Origin: DASXMX01 sp036794395
GTDB taxonomy: Bacteria > Planctomycetota > Phycisphaerae > Tepidisphaerales > Tepidisphaeraceae
Assembly (NCBI GenBank): GCA_036794395.1
Contig: DAIRGS010000002.1
Location: 1 to 64,000, forward strand
Length of the DNA: 64,000 bases
Direction of reading: 5' to 3'
Shown here: positions 25,367-34,472 of the stretch, one piece after another
Layout: the number at the start of each line of letters is the position of its first letter
Numbering within the stretch: position 1 is the first letter of the stretch
The notes under the pieces: generated by a model
Seen by the model: only the letters and a program-made list of their open reading frames with translations
Told to the model about the DNA's origin: nothing
The model's database searches: none
Translations under genes and position numbers: made by a program

Positions 25367-26736
25367 TAGCTCGGACACGGCTCCTCCTTCGGCGCCGCGG
25401 GCGCCATCACGGGGAAGCCGCCGCCGGTTAAACCAGGGGCGGATACATTTCGAATACTGGCAATCAGGCAAATCACGGTGGCCGCCACCACACCGCCAAT
25501 CATTGCGATGAGAATGCCGTTCACTTGGAGCAAGGGCATCAATAGAAGGCTTGTGGGCAGCGCCACGACCAGTGCCACGACCGATGCGTAAAAGACCAGG
25601 TGCGTGGTCCGCTGGGCTCGAAGCGCCGCGGTGATGATCATTTGTAAATAGGTCATCAAGGCGTACGCCGAATACAGCATCAGGAGGGTCGATGCCCCCG
25701 AAAAGTCTTTGCCAAACGTGAAGCGCAACAGCGGCTTTGCCATCAGCGCTACTCCCAGGCAAAAGACCGTCAACGGCAGCGCGATTCTGGCGAGCACTTG
25801 CTTCAGCTGCGCTCCAAGAGCGCCAGCGCCACTGCTGGCCAGCTTGCGGGCAAATCGGATGGGGAGCACGGTGTCGAGGTAGTAAGCGATGATGCGCGTT
25901 GGCCCAAACAGAACCTGTGCCGACTTGAGTTGGCCACTGGCCGCCAAGCCCAGCGTTGCCCCGGCCACGTATAGATACATATGAATCGATGAGCACCAGG
26001 TCAGCAGTTCCGAGCCGGCCAGCCACTTGCCGTAAGTCCAGTTCAGGCGCAGCGCCGAGAGATCGGTGCGCGGCGTCAGGCTGCCGCGGATTTGCCAAAG
26101 GCCAACCGCCGCGGCAATAGCCGAGGTAACCGCCAGAACGTACATGGCAGAAACGCCTGTTAACCAATTGTCACGTCCACCGATGTGAAACCGATTCAGA
26201 AGCTGAAGTGCCCCGATAACGATGGCCTGGCCACCGTAGCTCAGCATGTCATTCCAAAAGACATGGAAGTAACGGCCCTCAGTGTACATAATTCGACGCA
26301 CAAATTCCTGCATTTGCCACCCGGCAATCGCAGGAATCAGCGAGATCAGCAGGTGAAGGGCCGGCCAATGATTGTAAAACGCTGTGCCGGCGGCACCTAG
26401 GGCAAGCGCAGCTTCAATTGCAATTAGTAGAAGCTGGCAAAAAAGAGTCGAGGTGGTGTACCGGCGATAGTCTTCCCCCTCGCGTCCCGTGCCCAAAACG
26501 TTGTGAGGTTGGGTAATCAGCGAAACCTGAAAGATATTGGCAAACAGGAGGGCAGAGTAAACGAGGGTAAACCGCCCAAAGCGTTCCAGCCCCAATGCCT
26601 GTGCGACGCAAATCATTGTCGCGAAATTACTTGCGGCAATGAGTGCCTGATCGCCGACCGCCCACACGTCGCGGACGTACCGGTTGAGGCCGAGGCGGGC
26701 AAAAACACCGACGGGGTTGTTTCGGGCGGTAGACAT
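25366..26736 (-). CDS. Polysaccharide flippase, Wzx/MATE-like
   Basis: A membrane protein of about 456 residues with roughly 12-14 helices, the layout of Wzx flippases that move lipid-linked repeat units across the inner membrane. The ATG at 26736 (MSTARNNPVGVFARLG) is preferred over the earlier frame start, because the preceding residues include a Cys-rich run not expected of the family. Helix-rich segments include VWAVGDQALIAASNFATMIC and FVRRIMYTEGRYFHVFWND. It is the first gene of the minus-strand polysaccharide operon, with a dyad-containing upstream region. Confidence 0.85.
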   Translation of the reverse strand: MSTARNNPVGVFARLGLNRYVRDVWAVGDQALIAASNFATMICVAQALGLERFGRFTLVYSALLFANIFQVSLITQPHNVLGTGREGEDYRRYTTSTLFCQLLLIAIEAALALGAAGTAFYNHWPALHLLISLIPAIAGWQMQEFVRRIMYTEGRYFHVFWNDMLSYGGQAIVIGALQLLNRFHIGGRDNWLTGVSAMYVLAVTSAIAAAVGLWQIRGSLTPRTDLSALRLNWTYGKWLAGSELLTWCSSIHMYLYVAGATLGLAASGQLKSAQVLFGPTRIIAYYLDTVLPIRFARKLASSGAGALGAQLKQVLARIALPLTVFCLGVALMAKPLLRFTFGKDFSGASTLLMLYSAYALMTYLQMIITAALRAQRTTHLVFYASVVALVVALPTSLLLMPLLQVNGILIAMIGGVVAATVICLIASIRNVSAPGLTGGGFPVMAPAAPKEEPCPS

Positions 26737-26789
26737 ATACTCTGGCCGTGATACTTCGGCACAAAACGGGGTTGCCATTGGGCTGCTGT

Positions 26790-26816
26790 CACAATCTACA
26801 CAAACGGTAGATGTGA
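26790..26816 (-). promoter_or_regulatory. Candidate operator dyad upstream of the flippase operon
   Basis: ATCTAC (26794-26799) and GTAGAT (26807-26812) form a dyad with a 7-bp spacer, flanked by CACA and GTGA. It lies about 55 bp upstream of the flippase ATG. No strong -35/-10 pair was found, so its role is a guess. Confidence 0.3.
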
Positions 26817-26862
26817 ACAACCGTCGATATTACGGGATGAGCGATCTTATGAGCGGTCGATA

Positions 26863-26879
26863 AAAACTGACTCAGTTTT
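26863..26879 (-). terminator. Candidate terminator after the cox operon
   Basis: Read on the minus strand the sequence is AAAACTGAGTCAGTTTTTAT, a 7-bp stem with an AGT loop followed by a U-rich run. It lies about 127 bp beyond the stop of coxD and before the flippase promoter. The stem is AT-rich, so termination may be weak. Confidence 0.5.
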
Positions 26880-27005
26880 ACAGGCGCAGCAGGAGTGTGG
26901 TGGAGGGCATTGTGCGCGAGGTCAAACACACTGGCAAGGGCGGCAATTCCCCGCTTGCGGCCACGAAAAATGGAGTGCTGGCGAAATTCATGAGGTTTTG
27001 GTTTG

Positions 27006-27353
27006 TTACGGCGTCAGCCGATGGCTTGGCACTGGCGACTCGGCCGGAGTGGGGCGCGTCCCGTAATCCGCGAACGTCAGCGTGAGCAAAATCGCGAGCC
27101 ACACAAACGCCGCGCTGGCAAACGCCCAGGTGACCCGGCTGGCGTATTTTACGTGCATGAAAAACAGAATGATCAGAATCGCTTTGAATATGGCGATGAC
27201 GATCGCCAGCGACATGTTCCAATAACCGCCGTGCAGCAGCTTATCAAGGTCGACGAAGGCGGCCACAAGCGTGAGAGCAAGCAGCAGCATCAATGCGGTC
27301 AGCACGCTGACGTACAAACGGGGCGAAACAACATGATCGTGTTTTTCGGCCAT
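27006..27353 (-). CDS. coxD: Cytochrome c oxidase subunit IV-like protein
   Basis: A 115-residue membrane protein (MAEKHDHVVSPRLYVSVLTA) with three hydrophobic helices, matching the small prokaryotic subunit IV that stabilises heme-copper oxidases. The ATG at 27353 overlaps the stop of coxC by one base (TGATG), so this start is preferred over a longer in-frame extension. The segment FKAILIILFFMHVKY is the family's hallmark helix. It is the last gene of the respiratory cluster. Confidence 0.88.
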   Translation of the reverse strand: MAEKHDHVVSPRLYVSVLTALMLLLALTLVAAFVDLDKLLHGGYWNMSLAIVIAIFKAILIILFFMHVKYASRVTWAFASAAFVWLAILLTLTFADYGTRPTPAESPVPSHRLTP

Positions 27354-28114
27354 CACGGATTCCGCAGAAGGTAAAGCGCGGGAAACAAAAAGACCCAGAC
27401 GATGTCGACAAAGTGCCAATACAGGCCGAAGCATTCGACCGGATTGTGATACTCGCGGGAGAACTTGCCACGCCGGGCCATCCAGATCAGCACGAGCATG
27501 ATCGCGATGCCAATGATCATGTGTGTGGCATGGATGGCGGTCATCACAAAATAAAACAGCATGAAGAGTTTTTCGTTCGGGCTTCGCGGCCCGTCGGGGA
27601 GCGGCTCGGCGTGCAGCCGGGTTGCGAGCCATCTGTCGAACCGCCCGAATGAGGCCGTCAGAGCTCCGAGCTGCTGTTCGGGCGGCGGCGCGAGTGAAAA
27701 GTTCAGGGCGGGCACCAGCTGTTCGCGGTATTCGATGTAATACTCGGTCGCTTTGATCCCCAGAAAAATCGCCGCGACGGCGATCGTGAGAATAAGGTAC
27801 CGGATGATCCCGCTATTGGATCCGACCGAAGCGGCGTGCACCGCCATTGCCATGCAAAAACTGCTGAGCAGCAGGACGGCGGTGTTGATGCCGCCCAGAT
27901 ACCACTTCAACTCGAGACTGCCCTGACGAAACGCATCGGGATATTGGTGGCGATACAGCGTGTAGCTGACGAAGAGCGCTCCAAAGAACAACACTTCTGT
28001 AGCCAGAAACGTCCACATGCCCAGCGTGGATGCTTCCTTCTGCTGATAACGGTCTTCGAACTGATGTTCGACAGGATGCGGCGAGGTTTCCGTGACCAGA
28101 TGTTCGGACATCAT
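27353..28114 (-). CDS. coxC: Cytochrome c oxidase subunit III
   Basis: A 253-residue membrane subunit with about five helices that supports oxygen access and stability of subunit I. Family segments include STLGMWTFLATEVLFFGALF, FLGIKATEYYIEYREQLVPA and the C-terminal GLYWHFVDIVWVFLFPALYL. An acidic, His-containing N-terminus precedes the first helix. It sits between coxA and coxD, 19 bp downstream of coxA. Confidence 0.95.
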   Translation of the reverse strand: MMSEHLVTETSPHPVEHQFEDRYQQKEASTLGMWTFLATEVLFFGALFVSYTLYRHQYPDAFRQGSLELKWYLGGINTAVLLLSSFCMAMAVHAASVGSNSGIIRYLILTIAVAAIFLGIKATEYYIEYREQLVPALNFSLAPPPEQQLGALTASFGRFDRWLATRLHAEPLPDGPRSPNEKLFMLFYFVMTAIHATHMIIGIAIMLVLIWMARRGKFSREYHNPVECFGLYWHFVDIVWVFLFPALYLLRNP

Positions 28115-28133
28115 TCATCCGGGGTTGAATTGA

Positions 28134-29792
28134 TCAGGTACTGACGACTGGAGCCGGTGCACCCATGGGCGATTGCAAGTCGTATGCATAGGGCGGCTGG
28201 GAAATCACGGGAGTCTTTTCGAAATTTTCGGTCGGGGGCGGAGAAGGCGTTTGCCACTCCAGGCTCATCGATCGCCACGGATTTGGCCCGGCGTCGCGCC
28301 CGTACTTCAGCGAGTACAGGAGATAGACCAGGGGCATGAAATACCCAATCGCCAGAATGCTCGCCCCCGCGGTGGAAAGCACGTGATAAACTTGAAACTC
28401 GGGCGGGTAAGCAAAATATCGCCGGGGCATTCCGAGGTATCCCATGATGTATTGCGGGAAAAAGGTGAGGTTAAAGCCGATAAAGCCGATCCCTGCCGCG
28501 ATCTTTCCCCAGAACTCGGAATACATTTTTCCGGTGATTTTCGGCCACCAGTAATGTACGCCGCCGAGGTATCCCATCACCGCGCCGCCAACCATCACAT
28601 AATGAAAGTGAGCGACCACGAAGTACGTATCGTGCATGTGAACATCGAGCCCGAGCGTGGCGAGCATGACGCCGGTCAGCCCGCCGATTGTGAACAGACC
28701 CATGAAGCCAACCATATAGAGCATGGGTGTTTCGAGCGCTACCGAGCCTTTGTAAAGCGTAAACGTCCAGCTGAAAATCTTGACCGCGGTCGGAATGGCA
28801 ACAGCAAAGCTCAGAATCGAAAACACCAGGCCGCTGTACGGGGAAATGCCCGCATCGAACATGTGGTGGCCCCACACCAGGAACCCAATCAGCATGATCG
28901 CGAGGCTCGAGAAGGCAATTGCTTTGTAACCAAATGGGCGCTTGCGCGCCATGTTGGTAATGATCTCGCTGGCGACGCCGAAGGTCGGCAGAATCTGGAT
29001 GTAAACGACAGGGTGCGAGTAGAACCAGAACAGGTGCTGGAAGAGAATTGGATCGCCGCCGAGCGCGGGATCGAAGATGCCGATGCGTAGAATCCGCTCG
29101 ACTGCCAACAGCACAAGCGTGATCGCGAGCACAGGCGTGGCCAGCACGAAGATCACGCTGGTTGCATACATCGCCCAGCAGAACAGCGGAAGGCGGAACC
29201 AGGTCAGACCGGGCGCGCGCATCTTGTGAATCGTCACAATAAAATTCAGCCCCGTGAAAATGGAGCTGAAGCCGTTGACGAAAATCGCCGCAACGGTGAG
29301 CGTCACATGGGTGTTGGCAAACAGACTGCTGTAGGGCGTGTAGAACGTCCAACCGGTATCAACCCCGCCGAAAATCAAGACCGCCAGGATCATGACCGCT
29401 GAGATCGTGAACAAATACCAGCTCGCAAGATTGAGGCGTGGGAAGGCCAGATCGCGGGCGCCGATCATCATGGGAATCAGGAAATTGCCCAGCGTAGTTG
29501 GGATCGAGGGAACCAGAAACCACCAGACCATGACAATGCCGTGAAGCGTGAAGGCGCGGTTGTAAATGGTGGGCTCGCGCAATAAGCCGGCGGGGGACAG
29601 CAGATTGATGCGGATCATGGCTGCCGCGACTGCTGCGACCATGAACATGAGCGTGATCGTCACCATGTAAAGGATGCCGATGCGTTTGTGGTCTTTGGTC
29701 AAAAGCCACGAGCGGATCGTGTGGCCGGCGTTGAGATACGTCGCACGCGCCGGCGGATCAAATTCAGCGGGGATGTAGGGGATTGAACTCAT
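28134..29792 (-). CDS. coxA: Cytochrome c oxidase subunit I, heme-copper A2 type
   Basis: The catalytic subunit (552 residues, about 12 helices) reduces O2 to water and pumps protons at a heme a3-CuB centre. The CuB motif [18 protein letters not shown] is near residue 261, and the heme region [20 protein letters not shown] is present. The Glu of the A1 signature (GHPEV) is replaced: here YSHPVV, the A2-type motif, in which a Tyr-Ser pair is thought to take over the proton route (established classification). It overlaps the stop of coxB by 4 bp. Confidence 0.97.
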   Translation of the reverse strand: MSSIPYIPAEFDPPARATYLNAGHTIRSWLLTKDHKRIGILYMVTITLMFMVAAVAAAMIRINLLSPAGLLREPTIYNRAFTLHGIVMVWWFLVPSIPTTLGNFLIPMMIGARDLAFPRLNLASWYLFTISAVMILAVLIFGGVDTGWTFYTPYSSLFANTHVTLTVAAIFVNGFSSIFTGLNFIVTIHKMRAPGLTWFRLPLFCWAMYATSVIFVLATPVLAITLVLLAVERILRIGIFDPALGGDPILFQHLFWFYSHPVVYIQILPTFGVASEIITNMARKRPFGYKAIAFSSLAIMLIGFLVWGHHMFDAGISPYSGLVFSILSFAVAIPTAVKIFSWTFTLYKGSVALETPMLYMVGFMGLFTIGGLTGVMLATLGLDVHMHDTYFVVAHFHYVMVGGAVMGYLGGVHYWWPKITGKMYSEFWGKIAAGIGFIGFNLTFFPQYIMGYLGMPRRYFAYPPEFQVYHVLSTAGASILAIGYFMPLVYLLYSLKYGRDAGPNPWRSMSLEWQTPSPPPTENFEKTPVISQPPYAYDLQSPMGAPAPVVST

Positions 29793-30868
29793 GGTCTTCG
29801 ATCTTGCTGAAGAGGGCTTTGATTGGAGCCGGGCGGCTCCCGGGCCGGGGGTTGATTCAGAAGAAGATCCGGATGATACCCGTTCACCGGTTGCGTGCTC
29901 GGCCGTGTTTGCGGGCCGGCGGCCGAAGCGCCGGGAATGGTGTTATCCATCGCGGCGCCTAGCGACTTGATGTACTCGATCAGATCAAAGATCTGCTCTT
30001 CTGAAAGCTGGCCCTGATAGGTGGGCATAATGGGACCAAAACCCGCAACGAGCTTGTTGGCCGGGGCGACAATCGATTCGCGCAGGTATTGTTCGTCGGC
30101 GATGGTTGTGGTGCCGTCGTTGAGCTTGACGAGGCTCATGTACAGGCCGGCAAGGCTGGGGGCGCGCTGCCCATGACATGTGGCGCATCCATAGGACTGG
30201 AACAGCCGCGACCCGGAAACGGCGGCCGGTTCGTCGGCGGTTCTCCCTTCCAGCCACGATTGATATGCGGCCGGTTGCATGACAATCACCGAGCCGATCA
30301 TCCGTGAATGTAAATCGCCGCAATATTGATTGCAGAACAGGTGGAATTCACCGGTGCGCGTGGCTTCAAACCATTCGGTCACATAAATCCCGGGAATCAC
30401 ATCCTGCTTGATGCGGAAATCTGGGATCCCAAAATCGTGAATCACATCTTGTGATGTCAGCACCAGCTTGATGGGCCGGCCCACCGGAACGTGCAGCGTA
30501 TTGATCTCCCGCGGGCCTTCAGGATGCTGGAGCTTCCACATCCACTGCTTGCCCACCACGTTGATCTGCATGGCGTTAGCGGGGGGGCGTTTGTTGCGGA
30601 TGTAGATCCAGCCACCCCAAAAAAACATGATCACCATCAGCGATGCCGGAATAAAAATATAGGTCAGCTCCAGCAGCGTGCTGGTGGGGGTGTAAGCCGG
30701 CACATCATCATCCGAGCGACGGCGGTACTTCAGCGAGAAATAAAGCACCAGCCCGGCGATCAGAAACACAAAAAAGCACGACACAAGGAACTCGAACAAA
30801 AACAACGCATCGACATTCCACGCATTGCGCGATGCCTGCTCGGGGAAGATGCGAAAGGCGTTGCTCAT
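29789..30868 (-). CDS. coxB: Cytochrome c oxidase subunit II fused to cytochrome c (caa3-type)
   Basis: A 359-residue protein with two membrane helices, a CuA cupredoxin domain and a C-terminal cytochrome c. The CuA site is near residue 185: [16 protein letters not shown], with the first ligand His in [10 protein letters not shown]. The residue between the two Cys that is usually Glu (CxExC) is Gln here. The heme motif CATCH ([12 protein letters not shown]) and a later Met ligand region form the cytochrome domain. It therefore accepts electrons from complex III analogues directly. Confidence 0.95.
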   Translation of the reverse strand: MSNAFRIFPEQASRNAWNVDALFLFEFLVSCFFVFLIAGLVLYFSLKYRRRSDDDVPAYTPTSTLLELTYIFIPASLMVIMFFWGGWIYIRNKRPPANAMQINVVGKQWMWKLQHPEGPREINTLHVPVGRPIKLVLTSQDVIHDFGIPDFRIKQDVIPGIYVTEWFEATRTGEFHLFCNQYCGDLHSRMIGSVIVMQPAAYQSWLEGRTADEPAAVSGSRLFQSYGCATCHGQRAPSLAGLYMSLVKLNDGTTTIADEQYLRESIVAPANKLVAGFGPIMPTYQGQLSEEQIFDLIEYIKSLGAAMDNTIPGASAAGPQTRPSTQPVNGYHPDLLLNQPPAREPPGSNQSPLQQDRRP

Positions 30869-30871
30869 AAA

Positions 30872-31711
30872 TTACGGCTGGCCCCCGGTATGAGGAAACG
30901 TTCTGGAAACGCGGGCTCGAAGCCGATCCCGGCGAAGATTGATCACGATGTAAATGCCCAGCAGAAGCGCGGTGCCCACCCCGCACGCCTGCACGATACG
31001 ATTGATCATCACCGTGTACCGGCCCGTCGTGGCGTCGTAGTGAAAGCAATACAGCAGGATGCGATCGGAGACCGAGGCGGACTTCCCACCGCTGGCCTCC
31101 GCCAGTGAAAGCTGAAGATCGGACGGGGCGTAGTCGATGCCGTAGAAGTAGCGCGTCGTTTTGCCTTGCGGGGATAGCACGATGATCCCGCTGGCGTGCG
31201 CGTATTGCTTGAATTTCGGGTCCCATGAATATCGGAAGCCGACCGCATCGGTGATGCGATCGATCGATGCCTGCGAGCCGGTGAGGAAATGCCAGCCCGC
31301 CGCCGCACTGGGCCTTTGGTATGCGCGGAGATAACTCTGCTTTTTGTCACGGGCGAGTGCTGGCGTGTCGTGCGGATTGAAGCTCACCGTCAGCACATCA
31401 AAATCGTCCCCGCAGCTCATCTTCATCACGTTCATCGACCGCGTGAGGTCGTTGAGCACCATCGTGCAGAGCATCGGGCATTCGTAATAGACCAGCGCAA
31501 GAATGAGCGGCCGCTTGCCGTAATAATCCGAAAGACGCACCGAACGCCCCAGTTCATCCGTGAACGCAAGATCCCCTGGGACCTGCACATCCAGCTTCTG
31601 CTCGATGGCAACATCTTTCAGCGCCGGCGGCGTGAACGCGGAACTCATTGGCCCGGCCGCGCTGCACGCCAGTAGGAGAAAAGTCAGAAGTTGTACGCGT
31701 CTCAAATTCAT
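30872..31711 (-). CDS. sco: SCO1/SenC-type copper chaperone
   Basis: A 279-residue exported protein with an N-terminal signal or anchor (VQLLTFLLLACSAAG) and a thioredoxin-like domain. The copper-binding CxxxC motif is YYECPMLCTMVLN, and the third ligand is the His in KQYAHASGI. A C-terminal hydrophobic helix (VGTALLLGIYIVINL) gives a second membrane anchor. It delivers copper to the CuA site of the adjacent CoxB. It lies three bases upstream of coxB and overlaps the small membrane gene by 4 bp. Confidence 0.93.
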   Translation of the reverse strand: MNLRRVQLLTFLLLACSAAGPMSSAFTPPALKDVAIEQKLDVQVPGDLAFTDELGRSVRLSDYYGKRPLILALVYYECPMLCTMVLNDLTRSMNVMKMSCGDDFDVLTVSFNPHDTPALARDKKQSYLRAYQRPSAAAGWHFLTGSQASIDRITDAVGFRYSWDPKFKQYAHASGIIVLSPQGKTTRYFYGIDYAPSDLQLSLAEASGGKSASVSDRILLYCFHYDATTGRYTVMINRIVQACGVGTALLLGIYIVINLRRDRLRARVSRTFPHTGGQP

Positions 31712-32130
31712 GGGTGATTCTGCCTCTGAGTTGCTTCGCGGATGACCGGGGCCATTACATTCGCCGGGATTTCCACCTGCGCGTGATTAACAGGGTCCAC
31801 CTTCCATCCCATCCGTCGGAAAACCTCATCCTCGGCGGCGTACATGTTCAAAAGATCCTGACGCGGCAGCGTGTTGTTCGGCTCGCTGGGCTGGATTCGC
31901 GGCGATGGCACGGCCGAAGGCGATGCAGCCGAGTACGTGATTTCCCGGGCCTGATCCGCGTGAAGAAACCTTTCGTAGACGTACCACGCACCGGCATGTA
32001 TGCCTGCGCCGCTTATTCCAAGCCCCACGACCAGCCACGCCAACGCCTTGACGTTCACGCCGCTGGTTTCGTAGCCGGCCTCGAGGCTTTCACTCGATGG
32101 GGGGCGAAGTTGTTGTTCGTCCGTCTTCAT
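31708..32130 (-). CDS. Small membrane-anchored protein of the alternative complex III cluster (unknown function)
   Basis: A 140-residue protein with one helix (ALAWLVVGLGISGAGIHAGA) and an outer segment containing PNNTLPRQDLLNMYAAEDEV, which I recall as a conserved stretch in proteins between actF and sco in other bacteria. No heme or metal motif is present. It overlaps the end of actF by 41 bp in another frame and sco by 4 bp. It may be an assembly or stabilising factor joining the two complexes. Confidence 0.75.
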   Translation of the reverse strand: MKTDEQQLRPPSSESLEAGYETSGVNVKALAWLVVGLGISGAGIHAGAWYVYERFLHADQAREITYSAASPSAVPSPRIQPSEPNNTLPRQDLLNMYAAEDEVFRRMGWKVDPVNHAQVEIPANVMAPVIREATQRQNHP

Positions 32131-33331
32131 GATTCAGCATTTGCGTCGGGAGGTTTCCGATGTTCGAGGTCAGCGGGCGCTTCTGCAAAATCCAGAAGAA
32201 CGCCGCCAGCCACAGTCCTCCGACCGCGATAAAAGCAAGTCCATTTAAAAGTTGCGCTAGCGCCCATTGCCCCATGCTTCGAACGCCGGGCTCGACGTCG
32301 GCGGGGGTAATCCAATAAATCTCGTCCACGATGTGAATGACAAATACAGCTGCGGCAATCGCCGCGAGGCGCCCGATCGTCCGCTTCAAAGGGCGATGAA
32401 GAAGGATGAGAAACGGGATCAGGAAATGGAACAGGATCAACGCTGCGCCAACCCACCGCCATCCCCCATGCGTGCGGCGGATATACCAGGTAATTTCACC
32501 CTGGCTGTTGCCCAGCCAGATCACCAGAAACTGCGCGAAGCTCAGGTAGGACCACATAATCACAAAAGTGAGCAGGACGTTGCCCAGGTCGATGAGATAA
32601 TTGGGATCGAGCATCGATTGAATCGGCTCGGCATTTCGGAACAAGTACAGCATCATGATCAGAAAGCACGTCGCCGAGACGGCCTGGCTGAGGCAGACGA
32701 TGAAGCCGAACACGCTCGATTGCCAGTGGGGCTCGCGTGACATGATCCAGTCGATGCTGCCGAGGGTCATGAGGAAAAAGTACACGACCAGCCCGCCGGC
32801 ACTGGCGCGACGGATGCGGCCAAGGATGAGCGACGCCCTGGCCCCCGCGCGATCCAGCGCGCGAGTCTGAATGAGCAAGCCCATCACAATGAACGCCATG
32901 AGGACGATGACGGTCCTCACGGTCCAGAAAGGCCAGTTAAGATAGCTCGCGTGCTTGTAGCGAAGCACGGCATCTGAATTGACCAGAGCCTTGTCCATCC
33001 AGGGGTAGATCCATTTGGCTCCGATCAGGATTGGGAGAAAAAGGATGGCCAGCAGCGGCATGCACGCCCCCGCGGCTTCGCCAAACCGCCGGATGAGGTG
33101 GCCCCACCCACCCCCCAGCAGGTGGTGCATCATCACGACGCCGATCGAGCCAAGCGATATGCCAAGCCAGAAGATCCAGGCGAAGAGCCACGCACTGTAG
33201 AGCTGGCCGGGGGCGCGGCTCCAACCGATCCCCCCAATCACCGCCAACAGCAGCAACGCGCCGATTGCCGCGATCAGCGGGAGCTTAATCGCGCGATCAA
33301 AGATCGGGGACTGCGGCCGGGCTTCGGTCAC
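32090..33331 (-). CDS. actF: Alternative complex III subunit ActF (quinol-oxidising membrane subunit)
   Basis: A 413-residue, NrfD/PsrC-related membrane protein with about ten helices, paired with ActC in the quinol:cytochrome c oxidoreductase. Segments such as WLFAWIFWLGISLGSIGVVM and LVIWLGNSQGEITWYIRRTH are characteristic of the subunit. It starts at 33331, overlapping the stop of actE by 4 bp. The family role is quinol binding and structural support; ActF lacks its own redox centres. Confidence 0.93.
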   Translation of the reverse strand: MTEARPQSPIFDRAIKLPLIAAIGALLLLAVIGGIGWSRAPGQLYSAWLFAWIFWLGISLGSIGVVMMHHLLGGGWGHLIRRFGEAAGACMPLLAILFLPILIGAKWIYPWMDKALVNSDAVLRYKHASYLNWPFWTVRTVIVLMAFIVMGLLIQTRALDRAGARASLILGRIRRASAGGLVVYFFLMTLGSIDWIMSREPHWQSSVFGFIVCLSQAVSATCFLIMMLYLFRNAEPIQSMLDPNYLIDLGNVLLTFVIMWSYLSFAQFLVIWLGNSQGEITWYIRRTHGGWRWVGAALILFHFLIPFLILLHRPLKRTIGRLAAIAAAVFVIHIVDEIYWITPADVEPGVRSMGQWALAQLLNGLAFIAVGGLWLAAFFWILQKRPLTSNIGNLPTQMLNHEDGRTTTSPPIE

Positions 33332-33930
33332 GGACGCACCCCCTTCAACGCCGTCAATTCAGCGGCCGAGAGCGTTCCGTTTTTCGCCGACTGACGAACC
33401 GATTCCTGAAGCGTGCGGATATACGCGGCGATCGCCCAGCGATCCGCCGGCGCTACACGCTCGGCATAACTGAACATCGCGCCACGCCCATTGGAAATCA
33501 CATCGTAAAAATGCGAATCCGGCGTCTTGGTCACGTCGCTGAGCCGATCGTTATGAAACGACGGCGGTCGAATCATTCCGCGTTGAACGATCATCCCATT
33601 GCCATCGCCCAGCCGCCCATGACACACAGAGCAATAGATATTGAACCGCTCCTGCCCGCGACGAATGAGCTGGGCATCGACACTCGGCGGTGAAGAAATG
33701 CCGGTCGCCCCATCCCGGGAATCGCGTATCGAACTCGCAGGGCGCGCAATGGTTCCGCCCACAAGAGGCCGTGCTTCGGTCCCATCGGCAAACACTGGAG
33801 TCGGTTCGTAAGGGTTGAGCTTTGGCTGGTCGGCCATGTCATCGTTCTTGCAACCCGCCGCGCAAAGCCCCAGAAGGAGGATGGGCATCATCCAGTGCAC
33901 AACACAACGACTCAACGGTGCCCGAATCAT
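33328..33930 (-). CDS. actE: Alternative complex III subunit ActE (monoheme cytochrome c)
   Basis: A 200-residue exported cytochrome with one heme motif, YCSVCHGRLGDGNGM, and a Met ligand region (MIRPPSF). The N-terminus has a lipobox-like LLGLCAAGCKN, so it is probably a lipoprotein anchored at the periplasmic face. It carries electrons from ActA/ActB to the terminal oxidase. It overlaps actD and actF by 4 bp each. Confidence 0.92.
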   Translation of the reverse strand: MIRAPLSRCVVHWMMPILLLGLCAAGCKNDDMADQPKLNPYEPTPVFADGTEARPLVGGTIARPASSIRDSRDGATGISSPPSVDAQLIRRGQERFNIYCSVCHGRLGDGNGMIVQRGMIRPPSFHNDRLSDVTKTPDSHFYDVISNGRGAMFSYAERVAPADRWAIAAYIRTLQESVRQSAKNGTLSAAELTALKGVRP

Positions 33931-34469
33931 TCCGGCACCTCCGTGATCGAGAGCGGATTGAGGCTCTCAAGAAGTGCTCGGGTCTGTTCCGGATCGTAAT
34001 GGACGTCTTTCGCTTCGATGCAGAGGAAAAAGCGGTCCTTGCTCGCGCGCTGGAACGGTGGGGCGTTAAAAACGGGGTGATACGGTTGCGGCAGCCGATT
34101 CATCACCAGCATGGTCAACACCGCGCCAAGCGATGCGCACAGCACCATCATTTCAAACGTGATCGCAATAAAGGCCGGCCAACTGTTCGGCGGGCGCCCG
34201 CCGATGTTCCATCGGTAGCTGATCACGTTTGCGTACCAGCACATCGCAAAGCCAAAGATGGCGCCAAATGCGCCCGACACGAGCGTCACCAGCGGAATCC
34301 TGGTTTGTGGCTGGCCCAGCGCATCGCAAAGCCCTTCAACCGGCATGGGCGAATACCCCTCGGTCTGGCGGTAGCCCGCCGCGTAAACGCGATGGGCCGC
34401 GTCCAGCAGCGCCCGATCCGAGTCAAACTCGGCGAGCATTCCGTAGATAACCGGTCGTGTCGCTTCCAT
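33927..34469 (-). CDS. actD: Alternative complex III subunit ActD (DUF3341)
   Basis: A 180-residue protein with two central helices (TLVSGAFGAIFGFAMCWYAN, FEMMVLCASLGAVLTMLVMN) linking soluble ends, the DUF3341 pattern. Its N-terminus (MEATRPVIYGMLAEFDSDRA) forms a small ferredoxin-like fold in the family. The conserved KDRFFLCIEAKD segment occurs near the C-terminus. It has no redox centre and bridges membrane and periplasmic parts of the complex. Confidence 0.93.
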   Translation of the reverse strand: MEATRPVIYGMLAEFDSDRALLDAAHRVYAAGYRQTEGYSPMPVEGLCDALGQPQTRIPLVTLVSGAFGAIFGFAMCWYANVISYRWNIGGRPPNSWPAFIAITFEMMVLCASLGAVLTMLVMNRLPQPYHPVFNAPPFQRASKDRFFLCIEAKDVHYDPEQTRALLESLNPLSITEVPE

Positions 34470-34472
34470 CTG

